A stretch of 64,000 bases of DNA from Halomonas sp. SpR1 (GCF_031010175.1 NZ_JAUAMB010000007.1:97823-161822); one strand, 5' to 3'; positions 36,960-45,944 are shown, numbered from the stretch's first letter. Program-made: numbers and translations. Notes: a model not told the origin generated them from the sequence alone.

Positions 36960-37953
36960 TGTGTTGTCCCCATAAAAAATCACTCACGTTATCAAGCCAG
37001 CTCGGCCAGAACTTGCCTTCACGCACTTGGTAGAAGCCTAAATGGCCTCCAGTCGTAGAAAAACGAGCGGTAAGATTATGTCGCAGAGATGCTGAGGCAG
37101 GAAAGGTTTCTCGCGGGATCAGCGGGTCGTCTAGAGCGGCAAGAAGCAGTAAAGGATGTGTAACGTTCGGCAGGTGGCGCTTGGCACTAGAAGCTTCATA
37201 ATACTCCTCAACACTCGCGAATCCGTTGATTGGCGCAGTGTAGAGGCGATCAAAATCCCGAATCGAGCGAACACGGTCTAGAAAACGGTTACGGCGCCGA
37301 TATTCGGGGAAATGCTGTTTTGCTTTTGCCACCGACTTGTAGGAAGCCAGAATGCGCTGCTGATACAAGCGATTGATACCACAATTGGCCACCTCAGCTG
37401 TTGCGTCTAGGCAGAAGGGCATTGAAACCGTAGCTGCTCGTTGAATTGGGACTGTGCAATGTTCTGCAAGAAAGCGAGTCAGAATAACCCCGCCAAGAGA
37501 AAAACCCACTGCGTACAGCGTAGTTGCCCTCCCCAAAGAGGTCAGACGCTGAACCAACCAAGCAATATCCTCAATGTGTCCGGCATGATAAAACTTCTGA
37601 AGGCGATTGGGCTTACGCGCCCCGCGGTGCGATAGCACCACGGCAGACTTTCCCAACCTAGCTGCTGCCTGCATCATAGTACGAACGCAAGTTGAATCAA
37701 GCCCACCTTCCATGCCGGGCAAGATAATCAGTGTGTCCCGCGTCATGTCTCCTCTCGCAGCTGGGCCGCTCCAGTGTAGCGATAATTCGTCACCATCCGG
37801 CAAGGACAGAAGCTCGGTTCGCGTATACAAACCTTTCGCGCAGCTCAACAGAGCGGGAAGAATAGTCTGTACATGAGGGTTGTCGAGAACTCGTATACGT
37901 CTAGGTTTAAGATCCGAACATACATGAGTGTTATGGTGTGTTCGTCGTCTCAT
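36880..37953 (-). CDS. YheT-family alpha/beta hydrolase
   Basis: 357 residues. LDNPHVQTILPALLSC at the N-terminus and LIILPGMEGGLDSTCVRTMM are typical of the COG0429/YheT esterase family. The nucleophile elbow is YAVGFSLGGVILTRF (serine), with an acid in LAALDDPLIP and a catalytic His in TTGGHLGFYQ. It probably cleaves an ester or thioester of a long-chain acid. Its ATG directly abuts the TAG of the hydroxylase-like gene, so translation is coupled. Confidence 0.92.
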   Translation of the reverse strand: MRRRTHHNTHVCSDLKPRRIRVLDNPHVQTILPALLSCAKGLYTRTELLSLPDGDELSLHWSGPAARGDMTRDTLIILPGMEGGLDSTCVRTMMQAAARLGKSAVVLSHRGARKPNRLQKFYHAGHIEDIAWLVQRLTSLGRATTLYAVGFSLGGVILTRFLAEHCTVPIQRAATVSMPFCLDATAEVANCGINRLYQQRILASYKSVAKAKQHFPEYRRRNRFLDRVRSIRDFDRLYTAPINGFASVEEYYEASSAKRHLPNVTHPLLLLAALDDPLIPRETFPASASLRHNLTARFSTTGGHLGFYQVREGKFWPSWLDNVSDFLWGQHSESIFSNDLATTDCETSTRFDAPECP

Positions 37954-38679
37954 CTATACTTCCGAACACTCGAGGTTGAACCCAGGAGCCCCGAGTTCAG
38001 CAAGTAGTCTGGCATCTTTCAAGCTAGGTTTGCGAACCTTCCTACGAAAATAATCCGCTCCTAATACCAAGTTGAAATTCGAGGTGCCACCATATCGATG
38101 ATGCAAGAAGTGATTAATATACTGCCACCGGAAGTAACGAGTTCCTAAAAACCAACGAAGCCACAATGGTGCATGGCTCCGCCGCTGAAGAAAGGGTTGA
38201 TGTAGATGAGGGTGCACCCAATGGCTCATGACAGGAGGAAGCAGCACTGTAGTCAGCAGGCCAAGTCCAAACCAGTGTGAACTGTAAATTGCCAGCAGGC
38301 CGCATGGAATAAGCGAGGGAAGCGTAAATTTCACCGCTCCCCAGCCATGCAAGCGGGTACCAAAAACCCCCTTTATGATAGTCTCGCCATGTTTACCCCT
38401 CTCAAGCAACAGGCGTCGTACCTCTTCCTCTTGCTGGGCGGAGTCGAACATCCGATCATGACTCTTGCGGTAAGTTTTAACGTGGTGGATAGTGTGATGG
38501 CTGTAATAAGTGTTGATAAGTGATCGTAACAGTCGCGGATAGCGCTCCCATTTCCTCACACGGTGCGTTAAGGCATCTGAAACGTATTCATGCAAGAATG
38601 ACTCCACCCAAGAGCTGATTAAATAACCTGTCACCACACCAGCTAGTACCAACGCTGCATTGATCAACGGTTCAGCCAT
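37954..38679 (-). CDS. Fatty acid hydroxylase / sterol desaturase superfamily protein
   Basis: 241 residues. The di-iron histidine clusters are HEYVSDALTHR, YYSHHTIHHVKTY, HWVHPHLHQP and FLHHRYGG, the H-x3-H, H-x2-HH pattern of integral-membrane hydroxylases. Hydrophobic segments flank them (ALVLAGVVTGYLIS, SLIPCGLLAIYSS). It likely inserts oxygen or a double bond into a lipid chain. It overlaps the desaturase gene by 16 bp and directly abuts the hydrolase gene, so the four genes form one tight operon. Confidence 0.85.
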   Translation of the reverse strand: MAEPLINAALVLAGVVTGYLISSWVESFLHEYVSDALTHRVRKWERYPRLLRSLINTYYSHHTIHHVKTYRKSHDRMFDSAQQEEEVRRLLLERGKHGETIIKGVFGTRLHGWGAVKFTLPSLIPCGLLAIYSSHWFGLGLLTTVLLPPVMSHWVHPHLHQPFLQRRSHAPLWLRWFLGTRYFRWQYINHFLHHRYGGTSNFNLVLGADYFRRKVRKPSLKDARLLAELGAPGFNLECSEV

Positions 38680-39713
38680 GTTCCCCCCCTCCCCGGCGCA
38701 GGAGGCCCGGGAATATCATGTGTGGCTTTCAGTGGCACCATTTGCTGTGATGTCTCACTATATAAGTGCAGCCGAAAGCAGCTTGGAATTTCGCACGGCA
38801 GTAGTCGAATCGAGGTCTGATCAAGACAGTGGTGAAGCATGAATTGGCGTAATCGATAGTTCGGCACCCAGGGCACCAAGTGGTGCACGTGGTGAAGATT
38901 GATGCCTGCCACCAACCATTCCAAACAGCGCGGCAGAACCAAATGCGAGCTACCGCAAAGCGCAGCTTCTTTCCTGGACCACTCCGAACGCGGTCGCCAG
39001 TAAGCCGATTCAAATTGATGCTGGACATAAAATAGTACCAGTCCAATGCTGCCAGCAACCTGCATCGCTACCAGATAGCCAATGACAAATTTGATGCCGC
39101 TTTCAAACTGAAAGGCTGCCAATAGAAGTGTCACGAGGAAGGTGTTGGTTAGATATATAGAGGCCCGCTCGCGACTCCCTGCCGGAGCGATCCAAGGCAA
39201 GCGAAAATGAATCACGAATTGCCAGATTGGCCCCAGCAGTATAATGACCCAGGGATTTCGGTAAAGGCGATAGAATAATTTATGCTTGACCGACAATGCT
39301 TGATACTCAGCTACCGTCATTGTATGGATATCTCCCATGCCTCTCGAATCGAGGTTACCGCTGGTACGGTGATGTGCCAGATGAGTTCGTCGCCAATACG
39401 CGTGAGGTGTGAGACAAAGCACGCCAAGTAATGTGCCGATGACGCGGTTAAGGCGGCGGCCAGGAAACAGCGAGCAGTGGGCGCAATCATGCTGAATAAT
39501 GAATAGCCTCACAATCGATATACCAACTAACATCCAAGCACCAAGAGCCCATACGACACTTAACCAATGATCCGTTGATAGTGTCAGAGCAATCGCCAAG
39601 ACAAGTGTTACAAGATAAAGCACCAGTGTCATTACGAGTGATAATAGTCCCCTGCGAAAGGACGGAACCCAGTGTGACTTTCGGGAACTAGAGGATTCAA
39701 ATGTCGCATGCAT
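38664..39713 (-). CDS. Membrane fatty acid desaturase
   Basis: 349 residues with four to six helices. The three histidine boxes of the acyl-lipid/acyl-CoA desaturase family are QHDCAHCSLFPG, RRTHLAHHRTSGN and NLHHVHHLVPWVP. Additional conserved elements are WALGAWMLVGISIVRLFIIQHD and GVLCLTPHAYWRRTHLAHH. It is oxygen- and electron-donor-dependent, in the inner membrane. First full-size gene of the lipid cluster, with TTGAGG before ATG 39713. No ferredoxin or reductase lies nearby. Confidence 0.93.
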   Translation of the reverse strand: MHATFESSSSRKSHWVPSFRRGLLSLVMTLVLYLVTLVLAIALTLSTDHWLSVVWALGAWMLVGISIVRLFIIQHDCAHCSLFPGRRLNRVIGTLLGVLCLTPHAYWRRTHLAHHRTSGNLDSRGMGDIHTMTVAEYQALSVKHKLFYRLYRNPWVIILLGPIWQFVIHFRLPWIAPAGSRERASIYLTNTFLVTLLLAAFQFESGIKFVIGYLVAMQVAGSIGLVLFYVQHQFESAYWRPRSEWSRKEAALCGSSHLVLPRCLEWLVAGINLHHVHHLVPWVPNYRLRQFMLHHCLDQTSIRLLPCEIPSCFRLHLYSETSQQMVPLKATHDIPGPPAPGRGGTWLNR

Positions 39714-39776
39714 TAGATGGGCCTCAAGACAGCTTTTGAAGCAAAAGCAGCTTTCATGATCGCGAGTGCGGTAGCT

Positions 39777-39875
39777 TCAGTTTTGATCGGGATAAAGGGG
39801 TTCTAATGCATTCATATCCACTAAAGTCGATGTTAAGCTGGCATCCAGTAGACAACGATGTTTGAACTCTTTCAT
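39777..39875 (-). CDS. Possible small protein or leader peptide ahead of the desaturase operon
   Basis: A 32-codon frame from ATG 39875 (MKEFKHRCLLDASLTSTLVD then MNALEPLYPDQN) is preceded by CTTGAGGAGAGCAT, one of the best ribosome sites in the region. It ends 63 bp before the desaturase start, on the same strand. No homologue comes to mind. It could be a regulatory leader peptide, a real small protein or chance. The remaining 280 bp up to 40155 holds only promoter-like AT-rich DNA. Confidence 0.35.
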   Translation of the reverse strand: MKEFKHRCLLDASLTSTLVDMNALEPLYPDQN

Positions 39876-40155
39876 ATGCTCTCCTCAAGTCTTATATTCA
39901 CTTTAGTCCGCAGTTTAAGCCAAACGATATGACTAAGCAGTAGCAGCTCAACTAAGGGTCAAGAATACAGTGACAACCTATTTCGCCCGACAGCACTCGT
40001 TTGCTCTAACAATGATTTCGTCTATTTAAATTATCGAAACCAGAAAAGTAAAGTATATTTATTAAACGAGAGTACGACAAGTACTCAGACGCACTCGTGG
40101 CTGTTGACCAGACACTTAATGAGACTAAACAACCGACTACAAGGAATTCGCGATA

Positions 40156-40632
40156 ATGCAAAAAAATAAAGTATTGCGCCTCTGGGAAAGGTTTTCCACC
40201 ACTCCACTCCGACGCTGGCTGTTCAGCCGCATCGTGTGTTTTCGCGCGCCATATTTTGGCTCCATCATGCCGCTGTTCGTCTCCATGCAGCCAGGAGAAG
40301 TGGTCATTCAAATGCGCAAGCGTCGGCGCGTGAAGAACCATATCGGAACCGTGCACGCAATCGCCATGTGCAATTTGGCTGAGTTGGCGGCGGGAACCAT
40401 GATGGAGGTCAGCATCCCAGGCAGCCACCGGTGGATTCCAAAAAACATGAGCGTGGAATATCTGAGCAAGGCAGAAACTGATGTTCGCGCGATTGCAACA
40501 CTTAGCCCATTGCCAGAGTTCGGTTCGGATTCCAGCGAGATCCAGGTGCCTGTTGCCATTCTCAATCATCATGGCGAGACAGTAATGAAAGCCTCCATTG
40601 GCATGTGGGTAAGCCCACGAAAGCAGGGTTAA
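40156..40632 (+). CDS. DUF4442-type hotdog thioesterase
   Basis: 158 residues. The pattern SIMPLFVSMQPGEVVIQMRKRRRVKNHIGTVHAIAMCNLAELAAG is that of the DUF4442/YbdB-like hotdog proteins, with the helix Asn/Glu in CNLAELAAG. AAGGA lies ahead of ATG 40156. It is divergent from the desaturase cluster across 440 bp and probably acts on related acyl-CoA substrates. The opposite strand also has a long open frame here, but it lacks a ribosome site or domain pattern. Confidence 0.85.
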   Translation: MQKNKVLRLWERFSTTPLRRWLFSRIVCFRAPYFGSIMPLFVSMQPGEVVIQMRKRRRVKNHIGTVHAIAMCNLAELAAGTMMEVSIPGSHRWIPKNMSVEYLSKAETDVRAIATLSPLPEFGSDSSEIQVPVAILNHHGETVMKASIGMWVSPRKQG

Positions 40633-40644
40633 ACGAAACTCAAG

Positions 40645-40671
40645 TGACACTCTCAATTATCGGGAGTGTCA
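40645..40671 (+). terminator. Hairpin behind the DUF4442 gene
   Basis: TGACACTC and GAGTGTCA form a perfect 8-bp stem 12 bases after the stop. There is no T-run; a stronger terminator follows at 40702. Confidence 0.35.
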
Positions 40672-40701
40672 TCGTATAGCGACTGCTAGACACTCCCCCA
40701 T

Positions 40702-40736
40702 AAAAGCCGTTTCGCTTTATTCAGAAACGGCTTTTT
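40702..40736 (+). terminator. Intrinsic terminator between the DUF4442 and vapC genes
   Basis: AAAAGCCGTTTC (40702-40713) pairs with GAAACGGCTTTTT (40724-40736), then CTTTTTT follows. It serves the plus-strand gene and possibly also vapC on the other strand. It shares 18 bases with the hairpin behind cdd. Confidence 0.85.
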
Positions 40737-40750
40737 CTTTTTTAACAAAC

Positions 40751-41170
40751 TCAGCGTTGATAAACCCAATCCTCATAAACCAGCCCAGGTACCCGGCTAA
40801 ATTCACGCACATTGTTGGTAACCACCGTACAACCCGAGGCGATAGCATGCCCGGCAATAGCCGCATCGTTTGAGCCAATAGGCGTGCCTGCCTTAGCTAA
40901 CACCCGCATTATCTCAACGGTCGCATCCACGGCTTGCTTATCCCAGGGCAATACGGCATCTAACCGCTTCACGAACTCATCAACTAGAGACTTATGCTTA
41001 GCAGATGCCTTCTTGCCAATTTGGCCATAGCGCATTTCTGCATAAGTAATTGTTGATACCACCATTCGATTACCCTGCTCGACCTCAGTAGCGAGGCGAC
41101 TGATCACCGATGCCGCTCGCTCGCGCATAATGAACGAACAGATACAGGTATCCAACATATAGGTAGTCAC
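40751..41170 (-). CDS. vapC: VapC-type PIN-domain ribonuclease toxin
   Basis: 139 residues. The PIN acidic residues are in YMLDTCICSFIM (Asp7), STITYAEMRYG (Glu) and GSNDAAIAGHA (Asp), with NNVREFSRVPGL at the end. It is a type II toxin that cleaves RNA, often initiator tRNA or rRNA. ATG overlaps the end of vapB by four bases (ATGA), which keeps antitoxin and toxin in ratio. No mutation in the catalytic residues is seen. Confidence 0.95.
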   Translation of the reverse strand: MTTYMLDTCICSFIMRERAASVISRLATEVEQGNRMVVSTITYAEMRYGQIGKKASAKHKSLVDEFVKRLDAVLPWDKQAVDATVEIMRVLAKAGTPIGSNDAAIAGHAIASGCTVVTNNVREFSRVPGLVYEDWVYQR

Positions 41171-41397
41171 AGATTGAACCTGCCCTCGTCACTCACGACG
41201 TTAGGGCGCTCCATCAGAAAATCGTCGTCCGCTTTGGGAAGCTCTGAGAAGGACGACCAAGAGGGGCGTACTGGCCGCAGTGTGATGACGTCACCTTCAC
41301 GGGTGATTTCCAGCTCTCCGATACCCTCATACGCCATATCGTTAGGTAATCGAACGGCTTGATTTTTGCCGTTTTTGAAAATAGAGACTGTGCGCAT
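41167..41397 (-). CDS. vapB: VapB-type AbrB-fold antitoxin
   Basis: 76 residues from ATG 41397, chosen because GCAGGAGA precedes it. The swapped-hairpin AbrB/SpoVT DNA-binding part is MRTVSIFKNGKNQAVRLPND with ELEITREGDVITLRP. The C-terminal WSSFSELPKADDDFL wraps the toxin. It probably represses its own promoter in the 110 bp upstream, where CATATGC occurs twice (direct repeat) within 20 bp. Confidence 0.93.
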   Translation of the reverse strand: MRTVSIFKNGKNQAVRLPNDMAYEGIGELEITREGDVITLRPVRPSWSSFSELPKADDDFLMERPNVVSDEGRFNL

Positions 41398-41508
41398 AAA
41401 AATCTCCTGCAAATGCCTTACCTACGCAATATAGCACCCAGCCAGACATATGCAAGCCATATGCCAAGCTTGCTCAAACGTCTTCGGCCCTGAGCAACTA
41501 CCGACGCG

Positions 41509-42498
41509 TTAACTTGTCTCTCGCACCACCAGCGTCACCGGCAGCGATATATGCCGGGGCGCTTCTCCCGCCCGCGCTTCTGCCAGTAATGCCATGCTCG
41601 TTGCGGCAATCTCGGCGATATCCTGTCGTACCGTGGTTAGCCCAGTGGCGAGGGTGGGCAGATCATCAAAACCGGTGACTGCCACTTGGCCCGGCACCTC
41701 AATCCCGCGATCTTCCAGCGCGGCCACACAGCCCAGCGCTAGCTCGTCGGTGGCACATACCAGCGCATCAAACGGCAGTGTTTGAGCGCCCGTCTTGTCC
41801 AAGTAACTGTTCAGATAGCGATAGCTATTTAGGGAATCCGATGCAAAGCGGTGTGGCAAGCTGATTAACTGCTCATTGAGCTTTGCCTCGGCTAACGCCT
41901 GACGGTAGCCCGCCAAACGGCTATGGGGGCGCGGAACCTCTAGCTCACCGCCCATAAAGGCTAGCCGCTGGCGCCCATGGCCAATTAGATAAGCGGTAAT
42001 TTCATACAGCCCCTGTCGATCATCTGGTGCGACGGAAAATCCCTCCCCGGCGTCGCCAATGCGCACAAAGGGAATCGCCGCAGCCTTGAGTAGTGCGGGG
42101 CGTTCATCATCCTGCGCTTCCCCGAGTAAGATGGCGGCTCCAGCACGCTCGGGCAACTCAGCGGTCTGCTGGTGATTAAAAAACACTGGCACCATCCCCT
42201 GCTGATGAAGCGCCACCGTAAGGTGCTGGTAGAGCAAGATATAGTAAGGTCGCAGCTCAATATCCTGACGACCAAGGGAGATACCCACCACCGCCGATTT
42301 GCCACTGATTAACTGGCGAGCAGCGGCGCTGGGTTGGTAGGCCACCTCGCGGCTAATCGCCAAAATCTTTTCACGTAGGGCGTCGCTTAGCCCAGGCTTG
42401 CTATTCAGCGCCCGGCTGACCGAGGCAATCGACACCTCGGCCCGCCGGGCAATTTCGCGAATGGTGGCCGTTTGGGCGCCTTGTTTACTCTCTCTCAC
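41509..42498 (-). CDS. LacI-family transcriptional regulator
   Basis: 329 residues. The N-terminal HTH is TIREIARRAEVSIASVSRALN with the hinge helix YQPSAAARQLISGKS; a periplasmic-binding-protein-like sensor follows (VVGISLGRQDIE, DALVCATDELALGCVAAL, VTGFDDLP). It is last in the minus-strand run thuA-gfo-lacI, 73 bp behind gfo. The two GTAAACGTTTAC palindromes at 44462-44494 are of the LacI/PurR type and are its most likely targets, controlling both its own operon and the divergent aminotransferase. Confidence 0.95.
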   Translation of the reverse strand: MRESKQGAQTATIREIARRAEVSIASVSRALNSKPGLSDALREKILAISREVAYQPSAAARQLISGKSAVVGISLGRQDIELRPYYILLYQHLTVALHQQGMVPVFFNHQQTAELPERAGAAILLGEAQDDERPALLKAAAIPFVRIGDAGEGFSVAPDDRQGLYEITAYLIGHGRQRLAFMGGELEVPRPHSRLAGYRQALAEAKLNEQLISLPHRFASDSLNSYRYLNSYLDKTGAQTLPFDALVCATDELALGCVAALEDRGIEVPGQVAVTGFDDLPTLATGLTTVRQDIAEIAATSMALLAEARAGEAPRHISLPVTLVVRETS

Positions 42499-42571
42499 CG
42501 ACTATTTCTCGCCCTATTTTCACCTGGAAGGCGTCCAGTGTGCCGAAAAATCCACGACGTTGCGACGCTGA

Positions 42572-43621
42572 TTAACCAGCAATGGCCAAGCTGCGATCTT
42601 CCTGGCTGGAGACAACGCAGGCATCGAGAACGGCCTGAATCGCGGCACCGCGAGCGAAATCCGGCTGGTCATTGACGCCGCTGCGCATACTCTCCACAAA
42701 GCGCTGATAAATACTCGCCGTGGGCGGAGCCTTCACTGTGCTCCAGCGCGCGGGGTGAACGTCATCGTCCAGGCATACCTGCACCTCGTCTCTTGAGGTA
42801 TCTAAATCGACCCGAATGGCGCCTTTATCGCCGTGTACACTCAGGGTTAACGAGTTGTGATGCCCGGTCGCCCAGCGGGTAGCCTGAAGAGTGCCCTTGG
42901 CTCCATTGGCAAAGGTCACGCGCATTAGGGCGGTATCGTTGGCGTCCAGCTGATAATCACCGATGCGGTTATCCGGCGCTTTCTCAAAGCAGGTCAGCTC
43001 GCAGTTTACGCGGGTAATATCGCCTACCGGGAAGCTGGCAAAATCGACAATATGGACGCCTACATCGCCCAGCACGCCTTTGCTACCGTGGGCTTCCGAG
43101 AGCCGCCAAAGCCACTGGCTATCCTGATCCCAACGCCCCCAGGCATGGCTGACCAGCCAGCTCTGTCGGTAGCTGGCGTCTACGTGACGCACCTGCCCAA
43201 TGGCCCCGGCGGTAATGAGTGCACGAGCGTGCTGTATGGCTGGCGCATCGCGATAGCTAAAGTTGACCATGTTGATGACATTGGCAGCCTGGGCCGCTTG
43301 GGCCATCTCACGAGCATCCTGCGCATTAGTGGCCAGCGGTTTTTCACACAGGATATGCTTACCTGCCGCTATCGCAGCCAGAGACGTTAGTTTATGAACG
43401 CCATCCGGCGTAACGTTGCTAACGGCCTGAATATCCTCCCGCGCCAACATGGCTTCCAGGTCATCATACACATCGGCAATGCCATAGCGGCCAGCAAAAT
43501 CGCGCGCTTTGGCCAAATCCATATCACACACTGCGACGATTTCCACACCCTCAATGCGGCCAAAGTGCTTGGCGTGCTCGCCCGCCATGCTGCCAGCGCC
43601 GATAATCGCTAAACGGATCAT
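42572..43621 (-). CDS. Gfo/Idh/MocA-family oxidoreductase
   Basis: 349 residues. The N-terminal Rossmann fold has [18 protein letters not shown] for NAD(P) and [15 protein letters not shown] with the family lysine (EKP). The C-terminal domain contains [17 protein letters not shown], where the His is the usual catalytic acid. It oxidises or reduces a hydroxyl of a sugar or cyclitol; the substrate is unknown. It overlaps the thuA-like gene by four bases. Confidence 0.93.
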   Translation of the reverse strand: MIRLAIIGAGSMAGEHAKHFGRIEGVEIVAVCDMDLAKARDFAGRYGIADVYDDLEAMLAREDIQAVSNVTPDGVHKLTSLAAIAAGKHILCEKPLATNAQDAREMAQAAQAANVINMVNFSYRDAPAIQHARALITAGAIGQVRHVDASYRQSWLVSHAWGRWDQDSQWLWRLSEAHGSKGVLGDVGVHIVDFASFPVGDITRVNCELTCFEKAPDNRIGDYQLDANDTALMRVTFANGAKGTLQATRWATGHHNSLTLSVHGDKGAIRVDLDTSRDEVQVCLDDDVHPARWSTVKAPPTASIYQRFVESMRSGVNDQPDFARGAAIQAVLDACVVSSQEDRSLAIAG

Positions 43622-44397
43622 TTAAAGCCCTCCTCGCCAGGTTTATGCAACCCTTCCCCTTTTACTTCCACCGGGTTGGGCGCCTGGTCAGCAGGAATAT
43701 TGGGGCAGCTATCGATCCACCGGGAGCCTTCCGGGCGGGCCCATTTCACAGCGTTCTTGAGCACGGTTTTGACCGGGGCATCGTAGTAAATCGGGTAGGT
43801 TTCATGACCGGGGCGGAAGTAGAAAATCTTGCCGTTGCCTCGCTTGTAGGTCAGTCCAGAGCGGAAGACCTCACCACCTTCAAAAGCGCTGATAAAGATC
43901 ACCTCGTCAGGGTTGGGCACCGCAAACGGCTCGCCATACATTTCGGTATGCGGTAGTTCGATATAGTCGCCCAGCCCCTGCACAATCGGATGCCCTGGGT
44001 TCACCACCCATAGTCGCTCGCGCTCCCCTGCTTCCCGCCACTTGAGTGAACAGGTAGTACCCATCAAGCGCTTGAAGATTTTTGCGTAGTGCCCGGAGTG
44101 CAGCACAATCAACCCCATGCCCTGCAGCACGCGTTTCTGGACGCGATCAACGGTCTCCTCCAGCACATCGCCGTGGGCCGCGTGGCCCCACCACAGCAGC
44201 ACATCGGTATTGTCGAGTAGCTCTTCGCTTAGCCCTTGCTCGGGGTCTTGCAGTGTAACGGCGGAGGCATTGAGCCCTTCCGCTTCGTTGAGGCCTTCGG
44301 CGATGCAGTGGTGCATGCCGTCTGGGTAGATTCGCGCCACGACTTCATTGGTTTGTTCGTGGACGTTTTCCCCCCACACCGTGACATTAATGGTCAT
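43618..44397 (-). CDS. ThuA-domain protein (trehalose-utilisation type)
   Basis: 259 residues of the ThuA/class-I-amidotransferase-like fold. [48 protein letters not shown] and [16 protein letters not shown] are the family landmarks. ThuA proteins act with Gfo/Idh-type dehydrogenases on disaccharides such as trehalose in rhizobia (thuAB). Here too the dehydrogenase follows directly. No sugar transporter is adjacent, so the substrate remains open. First gene of the operon, behind the twin operators. Confidence 0.9.
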   Translation of the reverse strand: MTINVTVWGENVHEQTNEVVARIYPDGMHHCIAEGLNEAEGLNASAVTLQDPEQGLSEELLDNTDVLLWWGHAAHGDVLEETVDRVQKRVLQGMGLIVLHSGHYAKIFKRLMGTTCSLKWREAGERERLWVVNPGHPIVQGLGDYIELPHTEMYGEPFAVPNPDEVIFISAFEGGEVFRSGLTYKRGNGKIFYFRPGHETYPIYYDAPVKTVLKNAVKWARPEGSRWIDSCPNIPADQAPNPVEVKGEGLHKPGEEGFK

Positions 44398-44461
44398 CTT
44401 CTCTCCTCAGCTAGGCTGATAGTTGCATAAAAAAGCGTCTTTGTAGCGCTTAACCGCTAAA

Positions 44462-44494
44462 GTAAACGTTTACGATCATTACGTAAACGTTTAC
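44462..44494. promoter_or_regulatory. Two identical LacI-type operators, 21 bp apart
   Basis: GTAAACGTTTAC occurs at 44462-44473 and again at 44483-44494. Each is a perfect 12-bp palindrome with the central CG of LacI/GalR operators, and the centres are two helical turns apart. They lie between the divergent thuA-like and aminotransferase genes. Confidence 0.88.
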
Positions 44495-44629
44495 CTAAAT
44501 ACAACTTTAGTCGCGACCACGCCGTCCAACGCTGTTTCTAACACTATTGGCATCGCTACAGAGTTATCCGTATTCTTACCCATGATCTTGCGCTTAAACG
44601 CAGCGCATACCCAATAACAGGAGAACGCC

Positions 44630-45754
44630 ATGGCTGGTTTACTGCCCAACGTCGACCCCGACGGCTTGCTTGAGTACTCAGTGGTCTACACCGACCGCTC
44701 GCTGAATCACATGTCACAGCAGTTTCAAGGCGTGATGCGTGACATTTCTGCCACCTTGAAAGAGGTCTATAACGCCCAGGCAGCGGTTATCGTGCCCGGT
44801 AGCGGCACCTTTGGCATGGAAGCCGTCGCGCGCCAGTTTGCCGTTGATCAGAACATCCTGGTCATTCGGAACGGCTGGTTCAGCTACCGCTGGACACAAA
44901 TTATTGAGATGGGCCGTTTAACCGATCAGCACAGGGCACTTAAAGCACGGCGCCTGAATGCCGATGACCCGCGTTCGCCTTTTCAGCCGGTGCCTATTGA
45001 TGAGGCCGTGGCACAGATTCGTAGCGATAAACCTGCCGTGGTGTTTGCCCCGCAGGTGGAAACCTCTGCAGGCTTACTGCTCCCGGATGACTATATCCAG
45101 GCGCTTGCCGAAGCGACTCACGAGGTAGGCGGTCTGTTCGTACTGGACGCCATTGCAGCGGGCACCCTGTGGGTGGATATGCAGGCGCTAGGCATTGATG
45201 TGGTAGTCAGCGCACCGCAGAAAGGCTGGAGCGGCTCACCCTGCTGCGCCATGGTCATGCTCTCGGAGCTTGCTACGCAGCGCTTGAAGGAGACCCAGAG
45301 CAACAGTTTTGCCTGCGATTTGGGCAAGTGGCACAGCATTATGCAGGCCTACGAAAATGGCGGGCACGCTTATCACGCCACCATGCCTACCGATGCGCTG
45401 CGACAGCTACGGGATATAATGCAGGAGACTCGTGCTTACGGCTTTGCCAAGGTAAAAGAGGAGCAGCAAACGATTGGTCGGGAAGTCCGTGCCATGCTTA
45501 AACACCATGGTTTTGTCAGCGTTGCGGCGGAAGGCTTTGAAGCCCCCGGCGTGGTGGTGTGCTATAGCGACGATAGCGGCTTGGTGGGCAAACTGGCCCA
45601 GGCGGGCGTTCAAGTGGCGGGCGGTGTGCCGCTAATGTGCGATGAGGGCGACAACTTCCAAACCTTCCGCATAGGCCTGTTTGGGCTCGATAAGCTGCAC
45701 CACACCCAACGCAGCGTGAACAGCTTGGAACAGGCGATTAAGGCAGTGGTGTAA
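44630..45754 (+). CDS. Class V PLP aminotransferase (serine/alanine-glyoxylate type)
   Basis: 374 residues. FVLDAIAAGTLWVDM carries the cofactor aspartate; VVVSAPQKGWSGSPCCAM has the PLP lysine; VIVPGSGTFGMEAVARQF binds phosphate. This subgroup covers serine-glyoxylate, alanine-glyoxylate and 2-aminoethylphosphonate-type enzymes, so the donor cannot be fixed. The ribosome site AGGAG lies ahead of ATG 44630. It faces the thuA-gfo-lacI operon across the LacI-type operators and is probably co-regulated. Confidence 0.92.
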   Translation: MAGLLPNVDPDGLLEYSVVYTDRSLNHMSQQFQGVMRDISATLKEVYNAQAAVIVPGSGTFGMEAVARQFAVDQNILVIRNGWFSYRWTQIIEMGRLTDQHRALKARRLNADDPRSPFQPVPIDEAVAQIRSDKPAVVFAPQVETSAGLLLPDDYIQALAEATHEVGGLFVLDAIAAGTLWVDMQALGIDVVVSAPQKGWSGSPCCAMVMLSELATQRLKETQSNSFACDLGKWHSIMQAYENGGHAYHATMPTDALRQLRDIMQETRAYGFAKVKEEQQTIGREVRAMLKHHGFVSVAAEGFEAPGVVVCYSDDSGLVGKLAQAGVQVAGGVPLMCDEGDNFQTFRIGLFGLDKLHHTQRSVNSLEQAIKAVV

Positions 45755-45772
45755 GGGTGTAAGGAAGGAACA

Positions 45773-45794
45773 GCCCGCTATTTTAATAGCGGGC
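45773..45794 (+). terminator. Hairpin behind the class V aminotransferase
   Basis: GCCCGCTATT and AATAGCGGGC form a strong stem 18 bases after the stop. No T-run follows. The next 150 bp up to 45944 holds a further hairpin (GGCGA/TCGCC near 45871-45885) and no gene. Confidence 0.5.
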
Positions 45795-45944
45795 AGATTA
45801 ATCGCGCCCCCATAAACGCCTGTTTACTTACGTCTGAATCAATCCGTAGCGGGGGTTATTCGACCAGGGATGGCGAATTCATCGCCCATGGATGGGGCTA
45901 CAGCGCCCCCGCATAGGGTTGATCAGACCGGTAAGGATGCGCGG

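Noticed and set aside
40006..40656. 216-codon frame antisense to the DUF4442 gene
   Set aside because: No family pattern and no ribosome site, while the plus-strand gene has both a hotdog pattern and AAGGA.
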